From Tubulanus polymorphus (taxonomy: Eukaryota > Nemertea > Palaeonemertea > Tubulaniformes > Tubulanidae), in the NCBI RefSeq assembly GCF_964204645.1, contig NC_134025.1, positions 29,046,001-29,110,000 of the forward strand: a stretch of DNA of 64,000 nucleotides, given 5' to 3'. This document shows, piece after piece, positions 1 through 13,752 of the stretch. The position numbers and the translations under genes are program-made. The first letter of the stretch is position 1. Each line of letters starts with the position of its first letter. The notes under the pieces were generated by a model. It saw only the letters and a list, made by a program, of their open reading frames with translations, was not told the DNA's origin and did not search any database.

Positions 1-3000
1 TCATGACTCCATGTTCTCAGTAACAATCAATGCTCCTTACGAACTTAAAAACCGTTATGTTATTTTTCTTCCAAAAAGACCGCGCCTTTGATGTCGGGAA
101 CTGTTGACCTTAGGTAAATCAGACAATATGGTGGATTTTTTATGTGTGCGACGAATTTCATTATTTCCCGCACGAAGGCGACATGAAATGTTATCGAATC
201 ATCGCCGTCATTTTTCTATATACGAACACACATATATACGTCTTATCCAAAATTCTCAAGAGACGATGAGAGATGCCACAGGCGAAACGAAACCTTGACA
301 TCGTATTCCCAGTAATACGGTTTGTCTATAATGATCGCATGGATGCGCCGGCTTTTTTTTAGAAAAAAAATTAATCGACATCTTTTCGTTCAGATCATTT
401 CGTGTGATGACCTCGATTCCCTGGGGTTTGATCCGGTAATTTCTGAAATCTAGAATATCATATCGTAATCTAAGCAGAATTAAGTCAGAACAAGATCAAA
501 ACGATAAGAATTGTCGGCCATTTCTGAGGTGCCGTGATTGAGATATATGTGTCTAATCAATTATTAATTTCTGCCACTTAGCGCCGTTTTTCTGACACTT
601 AATGACGGAATTTTTCGATCTAAGTTGATATCATTTACTGCTCGTGTTTTACCGAAAAACCACCGTCAGCTGCAAATTCCGATAACGTTTCGCACGAATC
701 TGCGCAAAGTCAGAAACTGAATTCTAATCACGTACACCAATTATGGAGAAATCTATATATAATTTCGTATAATAACTGGCCAATATTTCAGGCATAATTT
801 ACGATAATTTAAGAGAATAATTGGTTAAGAGATTAAACACTCAGATCGATGATTCTTGTTGCATTTGTGCGAAAAATAGATTTTACAGATTTCCTACGTC
901 TTTTTGCTATGGATCCTAGTTAACTTCGTAACGACCTTCAAGTCAAATGGGCATCATTCTGACGGGAGGTAATACCATATTTGCCGTTGTTCTATCGCTG
1001 AAAGGTTTTTTCTCAGCGACGGGAACCTTGAAGTGCATAAGTTATTTCTGTAGGCGCTCTACTTTCCGTATAATGTTACTGAGCGTGGTAGGAATACGAG
1101 AAATGGATCGGTGGTATTTAATCAGCGACTCTTGGGACTCAAGTGTTTACAGTAGAGAAATCCCGTTAATCAAAACAGACGAAACCTCCGTATCATATAC
1201 ATTACATTTTCCTTTTAATCTTCGCGATCGTCGGATTAATATCTTTTCAAAAAAGTGATCTCGCGTCACATCGTCATAACCCCAATCAATGGTAGCTTGA
1301 AAGCGAAAGCTAATGAGTTATTTATCTTTTCGACCCGACTGCAGTCGATTAAGAACTCGCAATCGACGCCATATTGCCGGAAGTTTCCAAATCCCCATAT
1401 CTCTTAATACTGTTATGTTTGGCAAACCTCCAGGTGTGACGAAAAAGCAAGCGATGACGTAACGAGGAATCTGTACTGAAGGGCACTGAACTGGTATTCA
1501 GTTTTTAGTGAAAATATGTCGCGTCATAAATCCGAAGATATGAAACAAAACACTTTAGTTTTAAGTGAAATAAATATCTATCGCTTAAAAGCCATTTGAA
1601 TTATTTTTGCCGTACGAGAAAGCCAATTCTGTCATTAGGAATGTTTCATTTGTTTTACTTCCGTCAGTCATGAAACAGGAAAGATTACTAATCAAACAAC
1701 CGCTGACTCACAACTGATGAAACACAACACAAAACCATGGTAACCATAGCCACCGTAAAACACCTTCAATAGCCTAAAAGCAAATCAGTTCTTTTTCTTT
1801 TCATGATCATACAGAAAAAACTGTTAGTATATATTTGCTTAAACGAGTCTTCAGATTTCTAATATAAGGTTTGAAAATCTCAATTGAATTCATTCGAGTG
1901 TCTGTGGGTTTGTAGCGCAATATATCTACACTTTCTACACGTGCTACAAATTCTCAGCGTTGTTCTCGAAATTCTAGATGATTCTATTGGTATTTTTAGT
2001 GATCGTTTTACAACATTTCAACGCTGGTTAGTTCTACTTGATGTTGAACTCGACGCGGTACCAAATTGACAGTTTAATTTCACAAGGATGTCCCACGAGC
2101 GACGCCGGAATTAATATTACAAACTGCTGAGAGGTAATCACTAGCGATAATGTGACTCAAATTGTCAATAATGTTTTCATCCCTGGAGATTCGCACTCAA
2201 AGGTGAATCGATTTTTTCGTTTAATTTGTCTGATGGATTCTGAATATCGATGAGTATGTATTTTAGCAAAAACGGGCGTCGTCATGAGCAGCACGTATAG
2301 GATTTGAATACTCGCGTGCCTCGTGTGTCACCTTTGTAAACATGAACTAGAACCACGCGTGGCAAACATGGGTTTGATGTTATGAATTAAAAGAAATCAT
2401 ATCGTATATCAATTTGAGGAAACTGAAACTGAGTCATTTACATAATTGCAAGCATTCCTTATACGGTCATACAGAATGAAGGATAATCATGGACATTACG
2501 GACGTGAAAACTGTACTTAAGTTAAATATTTGCCAAAAAGGTCGAACGTTTTCGCCGCACGTATAATGATTGGACCAGACTAGAAACACTTTATCTGCAT
2601 CACGTGGGACACAGGTAACTGAGATAAATATCCACAGGTATCAGTGGCCTTGTCGCCCACCAGTAATCAGCCACAAACTAGACGTCCCTTGACAACATTG
2701 TCGAATAGCGATAGATTAGCAACGAAGTATTGCAGACTTGACTCCCAGTCCCTAGTGGGTGTTATTAGGATATAATTACCATCCTGGCTCAGAACTGCAC
2801 GAGAATCACCCTCCCTTGGCACTTAACTATCGTTATTTTCACCCATAAATAAACCAAACTGCCTCATCTTACTTCATACAGAGAACATGAAGTACACGAA
2901 ATTTCAGGTTCACATATAACAGTCATAAATGCTCTTAAAATGCGCTTAAACGATCCTCACGCTAGATTTTTTCAGAAGGCTTTGCTTGAGGCAACGCTGA

Positions 3001-6000
3001 GACGTTCTTACATCCTGATACGCTTGAAGTGTGACCAGATCCGGTGCCGAGTAATTACCCTTTTATTGTGAAGAACGAACCACCCAACGGCTACAACGAT
3101 TTGTCGAATGGAAACTAGCCAACAAATAATTGCTTTCTATTTCACTTTAATGAACCAACCAAAAATCGTAAAATCTATCAAGGTTGAATAATGCCTAATA
3201 CGGCGAACGTTCAAAACGGGCCTTGATATAAACGGTAATTTATATGATCAATGGTACTGGGTAGACTTCAGATCCAGACGAGGGAATCCAGACGAGGGAT
3301 GGTATGCACAGTAGTTCTGCTGTTCAGTATATATCGAAATTGTTTTGAAGATGTTCGAACAAGCAGACCGGAAAGTCACTGATAAGAACTAAATCACTAC
3401 CGCTCAATTGCTTATCGATACAATTTCTGTCTGTACTTCCTACCGTGACCATGACCTTCGGCCTACGACGATGCGAATAATGATCACGTGACACGATCGA
3501 AGCAAATTTATAAAATCCCAGCGCCCAGTACAGCACTAGAAAAGTAACGAATTATTCCGAATAATAGCGAGGAGGTGGTGTTAATTCTACTATGCTTGAA
3601 ATCAGATAAAAATCAAGAAATCGAACCCGAATGCAATTTTATAACGATACATTGAAATTCGAACCATCGTTTTAAAATCGGAATCCATTGGCGTGATGTT
3701 TAGAAATGTTCATTGTGTCAAAGATCTCACGAAAGTTTTCTTCGTGAAAGATGATATTTGTTGTGATTCCGAGCGAGTGAGTAGACCCTGAGAGATGTCA
3801 GTAAATCGCTACAAAAATCGATTTGTCGATGACCTCATATCAGAATATAAGACGGAGTTCATCCGAGTAGACTGCGATGACAAAAAACATTAACCTTCCA
3901 GGCTTACCTTTAAATATGTAGTGGTGCTAATCTTGCGCGGGTTTACTGTTACTGATACTGGCTATTTGAGGCGCAGCCGAGATCCGAGGATAATATGTCA
4001 TTTCGAATGGAAATATTCAAAAAAAAACATAGCTCGTATATATTCGTATAGAAGATGATATCGATCAAAGTCTATTTCATATATCTAGAAATATTGGTGT
4101 TTGGATTTTGCATCGACAGCTGTGTGAATATAGCACTTAAAACACGTGACTTCTGCTCTGAACGACCTTTCCGTCATGCGCACGGGTTCATTCGAGATTC
4201 TTCAGGGATTGGGTGTTTTTATTGAGAATTTCTTTTGGTATTAGTAAAGCGGATAAATCTATTCGAGCTGCGTGCTATTATCTAGCGGGGATTATTAGAG
4301 TAAGTCTCAATTATTCAATATGTTTGATAAATGACTGGAGTACTGAGGCACCGTCCATCAGAGCTCAGTTTCTACGCATAAGTATAGATTTTCGCTAAAA
4401 CAGGCTCGTTACCCGGAACCGCGTCTTTCAAGTATAAAACGTCGAAATACACATCTTCTATCGTTTAATGCACAGGAGACATTTACGATTGAATTTTGCC
4501 GTCGTGACAGAAAAATTGACAGAACGGAAACGAACAAAACTACTAAATCTTAAATACGCACGTTCGTTTGAAGTAACAGTCGGCACTTTTTAAAGACATT
4601 GCTCTGTCGTTCATTGAACCTACTACCGTCCGAGGCCAAAACCCTCAAGAATCGAGTAGTATAAAATTACCCTATAATAATCAGCCCTCCAGAAGACAAT
4701 TTTACTGCTTGACTACATTTATGATGTGTTCGCCCATTGATCATCTTATCAATCATGGTTCATCGAATCCAAATCATCTTTTAATCTTTCTTGGTTTGAG
4801 GTTTCAAATATGGACGTGCTTGAATGTAACAAATAGCATGATACATAATTAAATGATAACGCAGTTTTATGAATTATTCATGAAAACTTCTAACGGCCAT
4901 CGATTCTGCTAAATCCAGTGCATCTGTGTCATTCAGAGCAGCTCATAGTAAATTGTTATTCAATCCAAATTCAATATTATTCATACGAACCTTCATTGAT
5001 TTAAACACGAATTCGGATGAGAAGACCATTCGATGTATACAACATGGAATTCCACTGGCAATAGATTTCAAAAAGAAATCCTCATTCAGAATTCAGAATT
5101 CACGACCAGTTTTCAAAACCGCAGTGTCTTGGATAAAAACAGAACTGAAAATACGTAGCATCAAAGAATAGAAACTAATTCTAAATTGTAATTGCGACAC
5201 TCATGATAAAGAAAGATCATTTATTTTACTGAACTATCGATTCGATATACTTTTTGAATATTCAGTTTTGATCCCATTTTATTTATACGTCACACGTCAC
5301 TGTTTCTACGTATTAAAAAAAAAAACTGTAATGATTTTTACTCATTTAGACGCACGCAGAATATTGACGTATTCTCTGAAGTGAAGCATGTTTCTAGTAA
5401 TCGTTACAGCTGTAATCTAAGACATAGTAAAATCTACCTGGGGCTTCAAAACCAATCAATCCAAACATACGCAACGTGTCTATATGCTACCAGATATACA
5501 TAGTAAATATAAAATTGTTGTGTTTTTCAGGCATCACGTACACAACGCAAATGTTATGCATCGATATTCTATCGTGGTTATCTAGGGACGTTATTTCATT
5601 CTAATTATTTGGATAGATACGAAAGATTTGCCGCGTGCCTCCAATTAACCTAGAAATGCATCGATTAGATTATAACGGTGACCAGATTGTAGTTCACGAC
5701 GGGTGGAGTCGTAAGATAGATCAGCAGTGATTAAAACTTTGATCGTCAAATTCAATTTTTGATCGATGGTCTGTCATCGGCTATGGCTGTGTATTTGAAG
5801 CATGGATGAGACCTTTCATTAACGAGTGATCAAATTGATAAATGACTCAGCTGGAGCTGTGTAAAATGCTAGATTAAAGTTGATTAATTACCGTAAATGA
5901 GCTATTTTACATTTTCTATTAAAACACGATCGACACTTTGAAAAATATCACCTTAGATTCACACGTAGAATATGAAAAAGCTGTGTCGATATTGACATAA

Positions 6001-6100
6001 TTCTCATTATTAATCTTTATCTTTTGAATAAAGAAATGCGTTTAAAAAATCCTGGCAAGTCGAACAAATTGTCATAAGGTAACGAATAACGTGTCGCAGT
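1..6100. other. gene-poor AT-rich stretch, no recognisable gene
   Basis: I read both strands and found only short ORFs (at most about 100 codons) that match no family I know and have no consistent splice sites around them. There is no obvious tandem repeat. The stretch may hold introns, UTRs or distal regulatory DNA of a gene outside the window, but nothing in the sequence proves this. Confidence 0.5.
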
Positions 6101-6238
6101 AACCAGTCAAAAAGTCGTCACAGCACCTCACCGGTTACCACACCTACAGGTGTCTCATACAACACCTGACCGGTGGTCACCTTCTTGACCACTGACTAAT
6201 GGGGTATCATACCACACTGGAGAAGTCACGAGTTCGAG

Positions 6239-6835
6239 CTAGTATAGGCCGGTCAAGTGTTTTTCGATTTTCATTTTTTCCGATCTGGAATAATTCAGAT
6301 TGTAATAAGGCGACTCACGTGACCCACAATAATTGAAATAATTGTCCTTATAGCTATAAAATGAATATGGCTCAATGTATTGTGCGCATCTAAACTCCCA
6401 ATTGCCCGACAAATCTGTGTTAATGGATTCTATAAAGAAGTAGAAGTGATACTCGAAGCGATCCAATGCCACACTGCATACAAAATCAAGCAGGCCCATT
6501 ATAGACATACCCGCATATATACAAGACGTTTTTAAACTAATAATTCTGCTACAGGCCCGTGAAGTTTTACTTCAAATTAGTTCGATATTACCAATTTGAT
6601 TCTCGTAGCCGTACGATATTGCGCCTCTTCGCTCGCCGTCAAATTGATGCAGATCGCCGTAAAATTTTGCAATCATCGACCGAATTATGATTGCAACACC
6701 CACAGTCGCGTTCGTTTCACTGTAAATATCTCCGACCGAAAAGATAATCAATGACCAGCCGTAGACCTTTATCCCTTTCAATTTAAAAATGAAAATTGAA
6801 CACGGGACATAAATTACAGAAATTTTGAAGCGCAT
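6239..6835 (-). other. long open frame interrupted by one stop; possible pseudogene or unrecognised exon
   Basis: Reading the minus strand from 6835 to 6239, one frame stays open for about 199 codons apart from a single TGA at 6572-6574. The first part (ATG at 6835) has a hydrophobic N-terminal half, the second part is rich in Tyr and Phe. Codon choice looks moderately coding-like (several GGC, TCG and GAC codons), but I recognise no domain and see no convincing intron that would remove the stop. It could be a decayed gene or chance. Confidence 0.2.
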
Positions 6836-9387
6836 CAGTCTTCATCAATTCTTTCATCGTCTGATCGCGTGTTTATTATTTTCATGGCCTTGGCCTTCGT
6901 TGTTTTGATGGTGATTGATTGTTCGTCGACCCCCAGTAACCCTTAGTTACCGAACACCAGTCAAAGTCTAGCTGCCGGCTCAAACTAAGTCCATTTGAAA
7001 GATGAACGTATAACTTGTAACTTGTAATTATTTTTGACTGACAAATGGTTTAGAAATATAATATCTATATTTGTAAATTATATTACAGCAGAATTATTCA
7101 GAAATCCTTCATGCCAACGATGGTGCTTTCCGAATGCCATTAGAAAACAAGATTAACTTCAAATTTTTCAAAGTTGAAAACTTATACTAGTATCTCATTA
7201 CTAAAACTTCCATTCAATGCTCGCGTTTCTGTCCACATTTATGATGGCTATTTTCTTAGCAAAATATAACACGCTTCTGTCAGCGTGACGAGAAAGATCT
7301 TATGATGGACTTGAGAATAATGCTGAAGGTTGCAATTGTGCAACAGGTGGAGATCAAAATTCACGAAGAGAGTTTAATGGAGATGAATCATGCGAAGGCT
7401 GAGTAACAGACTCCCATCTCTTTATTACCAGCTGATGAATGTTTAATTAATTACACCCACGGGTATAAATCTAATATTCAATGCCCGAATTCTTAAGTAG
7501 ACTCATTTGATAACTCCTCAGTTTTCTTTGATTGTTAAATGACTCGTTCTTATGTCAAGTCGGTCTTTAATTGAGAGGAATATCTCATTCAGGATTCGTG
7601 TGTTCTACTCTGAAATGGTTATATCGGTAGGCACGTTTTCCGCATTCATTCTCTCGTTTCAGTTCTGGAAAAGCCTCCCTGGGAGCGATTCCACGTTCCA
7701 AGAGAGCAACAGGTTGACAAATAACATGTGTTTAATGAAGATGAAGCACGGCATCTGTTCATTCCACCGGCGATAACTAAGTTATATTAGACGTCGGCAC
7801 TCTGCGGTATTAGAATCCATCTGATTCGCGTCCTTCCAATGAGACCTGTGGGTTCTGAATTCTCTGCGGAGACGCGCATTATTCGGATTGAAAACGAAAA
7901 GCCAAGGTAATGTCGAGCAACTTGGCAATAATTTTATGCTCAAATCATGATGCTATTACCAGGATATATACAACGTTTTTATGCCTCCTTCGCGAAAGAG
8001 TCCGGAGTTCTATAACCTTGGCCTAGTACGTAGCAAACTGCCACGAACGGGATTAACCGTAAAATTCGAAATGTTCCCATTGGTTAAAGTCTGTAGTCAG
8101 TCTGTTAAACTGTACCCTGGGGTATACGTACATTACGTCTCGTCTCGATCGCAGTAAAAAGACGAGACCAGTATATACGTATCAGTATATATGTGTTGTC
8201 TATCGTAGGGATTATTCCGAAGCGCTCATAAACAGTTATTTTCATCCAACCAACAAAACTTCGACCAGAAATAGATTCTGAATATGTGGTTTGAGGAGTT
8301 TACGATTCGTTGTATTTTGTTTTTGAACTAATTTTGCCATCGACAACAACTACAGACCGCGTTTTGTAGATCTTTCCATCGCATTTGAGTCAATTTCCTT
8401 AAAAAGGAAGTCGCTTGCCGTCTTTTGTCATCCATTAAAAGGCTCGCAAGGTCAAGAAAGCAGCCACGGACGACTGCTACGTGATACGAATTACGATGCT
8501 TGATTATCCATAAGAAGCGAACCAATATACGTACAACAAATCAGGATGTACTGAAAACTGTTCTACATTCAATGCCTATGCTGCTGAGCAAAGACTCATC
8601 GTTGATCGGGAGAAATTGATAACATGATTATCGAAAACAATAATTCATCTATTAGTAAGCTCTTCAATTCGGGGCTATAATCTAATGATTGCGTTGTGGG
8701 AAATTATTTCATGTTTAGCCTTCAGACTCTATCTGGCCAAGATAATAGAACACCGCTACAACCTCATAACAGCTCCAGTCCTATTGATGCCATAATATTC
8801 AATAAAGTTCTGTCATAATTCAATCTCGCCTTATTTCAGCATTCATAGACCTCTCAACATAGCGTCCATACCGACTAGTTACACCGGGACAATATGTTTA
8901 TAAATTGCTTTATCTGTCGTTTCAATGTTGCCGAGCAGCGAACCCTTCAGTAAAGCGACTTGCAAATGCGTCGTAGTCTAATTACTTCACGCGCAAATCA
9001 TGGCTTCATAAAACTCACTGTACAACTTTAGGGGTTTCACAATCTAAAACCGTGCATTTTAGTTTGAAAAACGGAACCACAAAGCGCTTATTTGATAAAC
9101 ATAATCAGCGCGTATGTGGATTATTTTGTGATAAGTTATTACAGACAGAGGGATGACGATTTCATATCAAAACTAATCCTACCACCACGTGTCGGGGATT
9201 TATCTGATGATTTTATTAAAATTGATTCTACAACCACCTGTCACACATACGAAGCGGGTGGTCACGTGATATAGATAAACAAGCCATACATTAGAAGGGT
9301 TAGCATGGTTGGCCATCGCTTGGGTAATGACTGGTCCAGAAAGTAGTCGCCCAACAACCCAGGGCTATGATGGCTGACTAACCGTCT
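6836..9387. other. non-coding stretch, nothing recognised
   Basis: Only short, unsupported ORFs. One perfect 9-bp inverted repeat (GTCTCGTCT at 8137-8145 and its complement at 8160-8168) sits next to AT-rich TATATACGTAT sequence. No gene, RNA gene or transposon end was identified. Confidence 0.45.
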
Positions 9388-9494
9388 GGACCCAGTTCCA
9401 CAGTTCCGAGTTAAAGATTTGACTAGTTGAAGCATTGAAAATGAACTAGTTTCAACTGAGAGTTAACTCTAACTCACAGCTGTGGAACTGGATC
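9388..9494. mobile_element. small palindromic MITE-like element (family M1, complete copy)
   Basis: About 107 bp with terminal inverted repeats. The left end reads GGACCCAGTTCCACAG and the right end reads, on the other strand, GGATCCAGTTCCACAG. Next to both ends are versions of GAGTTAA, and the interior carries ACTAGTT/AACTAGT words, so most of the element can fold back on itself. There is no coding capacity. Related copies lie at 23966-24047, 36334-36444, 53598-53660 and 58302-58373. Confidence 0.7.
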
Positions 9495-12400
9495 CTGGAT
9501 TCTCTACGATCCTTAACCTATCAATAAGGCAGAGTCAAACAAAATTTCTTTAAAATAGTTTCAAATATACATCATCTCTTCTCTCGTGTTGATGTGATCT
9601 GCAACATTTTTTTTTTCGCCGTGCAGATGAGCAAGAGGGTAATTGGCGTGTGTCATGGTGTATGGCATAATTCGAGCCCTGTGCAGATACAGTTCGCGAG
9701 AAAATTGCAAACTTATTTCATAATTCCTGACCAAGTTACTAAGTGTTTTATTTGGAATATCATCTCCATAAAACCAGGTGTCAGTACCAGTTGTATACGG
9801 TTTCCAGACACAATCTTCGTTAATGGAGTTAGCCATACTTCTAAAGCGCCCTTGCCTTCCATAATATCATCAGTTACAGTTGCTTTCAATCAACTTTGCT
9901 ATCCTCAATTTGGTTAATTGGTCGGTCAATATATACCAATTAGTTTGTCGATGTTCTAAATCGTATATATAATTATTAGCATCCTGACGGACGCCAGGCA
10001 AATTCTGTGTGAAATCTCGACAACAGCCCGCTCAGGGCACTCGCATTTACTGCCTCATTTATGATGCGAGGCGGTCATGTTTAATAATTGATTCGTGACG
10101 CGATGAAGTACCAGTAACAGCCGCCAGCTCTATCCAACACATTCTATACGACCCTACACAATGTAATGATGATTAGGAAAAGCAAAACACGGCTTTCTTT
10201 CGAACAGAGAATTACCATCGTGGATATTTCGATACTCAAATTGTTAATTTTCGATTTCGATAAAGAAATTTGATGTTAATCTTCGCCATTTTCCTTGACT
10301 ATCGAGTTCCCGAGTGAGTTGCTGTTTTCGACTTCGGAGTTCTAAGCCTACGGTAAAGAAGTCAATCTAAGACAGTTCGATACGATGCACTGTCGTCGTC
10401 AATAAAATGCCCGCTTAGTAAATCCAAACAATTTCGATTGCAGCATTACTTCCTGATCATTTGGTTAAACATCGTTACCTCGGTTAAATCCTCGAGAACC
10501 CCGTGGTGGCCACGATTTTCCGATATTCGATTTTTACCCAGTTCTCGGTCCTGTTTTCCATCGGCTTAAACCTATTACACAAGCGCAATGAGGCAATTAC
10601 TAAAGAGCAAATAGACCGCCTTCAATGAGCCTGATAATCTTGTTATAAGACATCCTCTAGGGGGCAACTTAACAGGAAATTGTGCCGACATGGTATTTTC
10701 ACATCAGTCGCGTCGCCGATAACAAATTTTTGCGAGTCTTGTGACAAGAAATTAGATTTGTTACCACATGGATATTCGCAGATTTGATGAAAATGCTGCC
10801 TCTGTGGCGAGAATTTAAATGTTTAATTTGAATGAACTCGACACACAAAGCAATGCAGATCAATCGGAATCTCAATGAAGGCGTTGGGTCTTTTGATTCT
10901 AGATAAGTAAGTTATGAAAGATGTAATTCAATGAACTCAGGACATACGCGTGGATTGGAATTTTCAGTTGTCTAATCGTAAGAAGCTCGTAGTGATACTC
11001 TACAGAAAGAAGCATGCTGTTGAATGCTGTACAATGAAAGCTACCGGTGGTAAAATGTTGACTCAGCTTGGTATTACTGCAAATACTAAAAGATTGTCTC
11101 CTGCATCTCGGCAATTTTACGCCGACCACACGAGCTAAGACAACCGTAAACATTATTCGTCAATAATTCACCTGTCTGCGCCACAAGGTGTTTGAATGGT
11201 ACGTCATTTTTAATAAAAAGGCCATCGCGCTGAGCTGATAAGTAACCTAAGTATATTTCCAGTGGGAGACCTTCATCAAGTGTCATAATCTCATGAATAT
11301 TTCACGAATGATATTCTTTATATGTCTACGAAATATTTGCATGAAGATGGACAATAATACAAACGGAGTGAAGTGGTGGCAGTGACTCACTCTATACCTG
11401 ATACGTGACCTGTGGAACGATGCTGAGTGGGTCTAGAATTTCCGTGATTACGTATAAAAAAAAGCACCGCCTGTTTTTCTGCCACCGGCGAAAACAAATC
11501 GTTTTGAAGAATCATTTTGTCTTACCTTGTAACTGTTCCCTTCTTACATCCCATGAAGATCTCTCGTCGCGGAGAGCCGACCTGACCTGCTGCTGCTGCT
11601 ACTGCCGCTGCTGCTGGTTCGATCCGCAAGAATTAACTGAATGTCAAAACTCGGCTAGAATTCTGACAAAATAAAGACTACGCGCATTACATAAGGCGGA
11701 CTGTTCCTGATTCTTTTATCGCCATAGCAACCAACAAAAGCAGTACCACGTGCCTCTTTTTCTTGACTACGGCACGAAATTGTCCGAAAAGGTCGACGAT
11801 TATTTTTTTTAATGAAAATAACAATCGCCATGTATACAGTGATTGATTCATCACGTGATGTTGTTTGTCGCGCAGACAGCGCTAGAGCGCAATCAAGTCT
11901 CTAACTCGGAGAGGTTCAAACAGCCAGCATCGTTTGAAATTGAATCTCAATCGATTCAACGGAAATGCGTCAGCTTCTAAAAACAATCATAATTCAAGTA
12001 GTTAATATATACATACTAACCGACATTCAGATAGCTGTCTATTTGATTCATCTTTGTTATCTTTACTTTATGAGAAATAAGCACGAGGGTACGCACGCGC
12101 TCGCGTTGGAGGACCAATGTTCAGGCCAATATCATCCAGAGGCCTATAGCTACGGTTTGAGTAACCAAGACCCTAATCCCAGTCAATCTCCATACGATAG
12201 AACATTGCCTTATATTCTCAGAGTTCGTTAAAAATACGTTCAACGAACGAGCCCGTATATACATGTGTCATGTCACATATGTCTAAGTGACTTTCAAATT
12301 CTGTCTCAGGTTTTCGATTCCATTAGTGTCGGAAGGATGTCGTACACACTTTTAACAACCGACGACGTAAAAGTCGATACCTTATACCTATACAGCGTCC

Positions 12401-12886
12401 TACACGTACAAAACATCGCCGGAAAAACTCAATTCTCTCAATTTTTAGGCCTGCGTTTGATAATAGAACTATTCAAATCACTCTCCGTCACATTAAAGGA
12501 AGCAAACGAAATTGAAATCAATCGGTTTTTGAAAGTTGAATTGTTGTTTATCTGTCAACGATAAAGAACGCTGTCGTTAACTGTGGCCTGTAGTTATTGG
12601 TTATGTGTTGTTGCCTCTTGGCGTTTTCGACACGGCGTAAATATGATTTGATTAACTAGATTTATTACAATAAACGACGGAAAGGGACTGGAATTCCCTG
12701 GAGTAAAATGCATCAAGTCCAACTACATCAGTATAACATCGGTAGAATTGACTTCGAGTAAGAAGACTAAGTGATACTTATCACACACTGAAACGATCTC
12801 GAACGTGTTTATTAGCATCGCGGGCGCAGTTAATGTATCAAATGTCCAAGTAGTTGATCCCGTGGGTTAGTTTTATAAAGGCACGG
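9495..12886. other. gene-poor stretch with weak ORFs only
   Basis: There are several ORFs of 60-107 codons on both strands (for example minus 9836-9561 and plus 12265-12564), none with a recognisable domain. A short CTG-rich run lies near 11589-11617. I see no supported gene. Confidence 0.4.
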
Positions 12887-13070
12887 CTACGGATGCTCTA
12901 TGTGCAATCTATACGGAAGAAATGACTCCGCAATTTCATAAACTAACAGTGATTTATCTTTGAACACCGACTCCGGATTATCACCGTAACCATATTCAAC
13001 GGTTTTTCGAAATTCTTTTAAGACGCGTTCTTTTTGTAAAAGTAGTGTAACGTAAGTTTCTAGCCCTATT
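12887..13070 (-). other. candidate coding exon, unrecognised
   Basis: A minus-strand open frame runs from an acceptor-like CAG near 13071 to a TAG at 12887. It encodes about 60 residues rich in charged and aliphatic residues (a KERVLKEFRK helix-like stretch). Codon use resembles the real genes of the window. Together with the open frame at 13753-13965 it could be part of a minus-strand gene, but I recognise no family and cannot join the two with confidence. Confidence 0.22.
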
Positions 13071-13258
13071 CCGGACACTGCTGGTGTAAGATTATTCTGG
13101 AATTAGTTCGTTTCTGGTAAATACTTGATTTTGAAGTAATATCACGTATCGGCGAGATTGCCTTGAGATTATTAGGGTAACGAGAAGTTTTGTCAACAAT
13201 ACACAGTTTTTATTATAAAGATGGCAACTGAATACTAATTAGGCACGCGCCTGATATA

Positions 13259-13400
13259 CGTCATCCTCCCTCTGCAGGGACTCGAACCTGATAGCATCGC
13301 TACACTCAGCCACGGCACGAACCCCTGCATCAGTAGACCGGGTGCGCAGGTACATGCGCAGCTTTTCGAACGAAAACTGGCGGCACCAATCAGATTGCTC
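13259..13400 (-). mobile_element. tRNA-derived SINE-like copy (left arm of an inverted pair)
   Basis: On the minus strand this reads as a degenerate tRNA-like unit: an A-box-like TGGCTGAGTG (plus 13303-13312) and a B-box GGTTCGAGTCC (plus 13278-13288), about 15 bases apart, so the tRNA-like fold is compressed. Upstream of it lies TGCGCATGTACCTGCGCA. An inverted second copy starts about 80 bp to the right, and another copy lies at 54230-54330. Confidence 0.6.
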
Positions 13401-13474
13401 GTTGTATAATCGTTGAGGCAAATTTCAAGGAAGAACTATAAATGGGAAAACCCGGGCTAAAATAAAACGGGATT

Positions 13475-13620
13475 TCTGATTGGCTAAAAATCACATCATC
13501 TGAACTGCGCATGTATCTGCGCACACGGTCGATTATGGCAGGGTTTCTTCGTGCCGTGGCAATCTCGATGCCATTAGGTTCGAATCCCTGCCGGGGGAGG
13601 ATGGATATACGTACGTACTC
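13475..13620 (+). mobile_element. tRNA-derived SINE-like copy (right arm of an inverted pair)
   Basis: This carries a canonical B-box, GGTTCGAATCC, at 13577-13587, preceded by CGTGCCGTGGCAATC, a shortened version of the A-box region seen in the left copy. Its inner part (TGCGCATGTATCTGCGCA) matches the left copy in inverted orientation. The segment between the arms (about 13440-13490) is related to sequence at 25570-25640, so the whole unit is probably a dispersed repeat. Confidence 0.6.
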
Positions 13621-13752
13621 ATTTGTAAACAATGTTCTTCTTTTAGTCAGCGTTCATAGAAAAAAACCCGTATTCGCTGTCACGTGTTGAGAAGAGATTT
13701 AAATTGACGGTTTCGCGGCGAGGTTTATCATTATAACCAGCTCGCTCTTGAC

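Noticed and set aside
6121-6235. ACCGGT-rich words and a GAGTTCGAGCT B-box-like word
   Set aside because: Weak imperfect repeats; could be a decayed SINE, but not enough to define ends.
9561-9917. Overlapping ORFs of 91 (minus) and 107 (plus) codons
   Set aside because: Codon use of the minus frame is fair, but a second minus frame is also open and no family is recognisable.
11589-11617. CTG-rich run as a trinucleotide repeat locus
   Set aside because: Short and interrupted.
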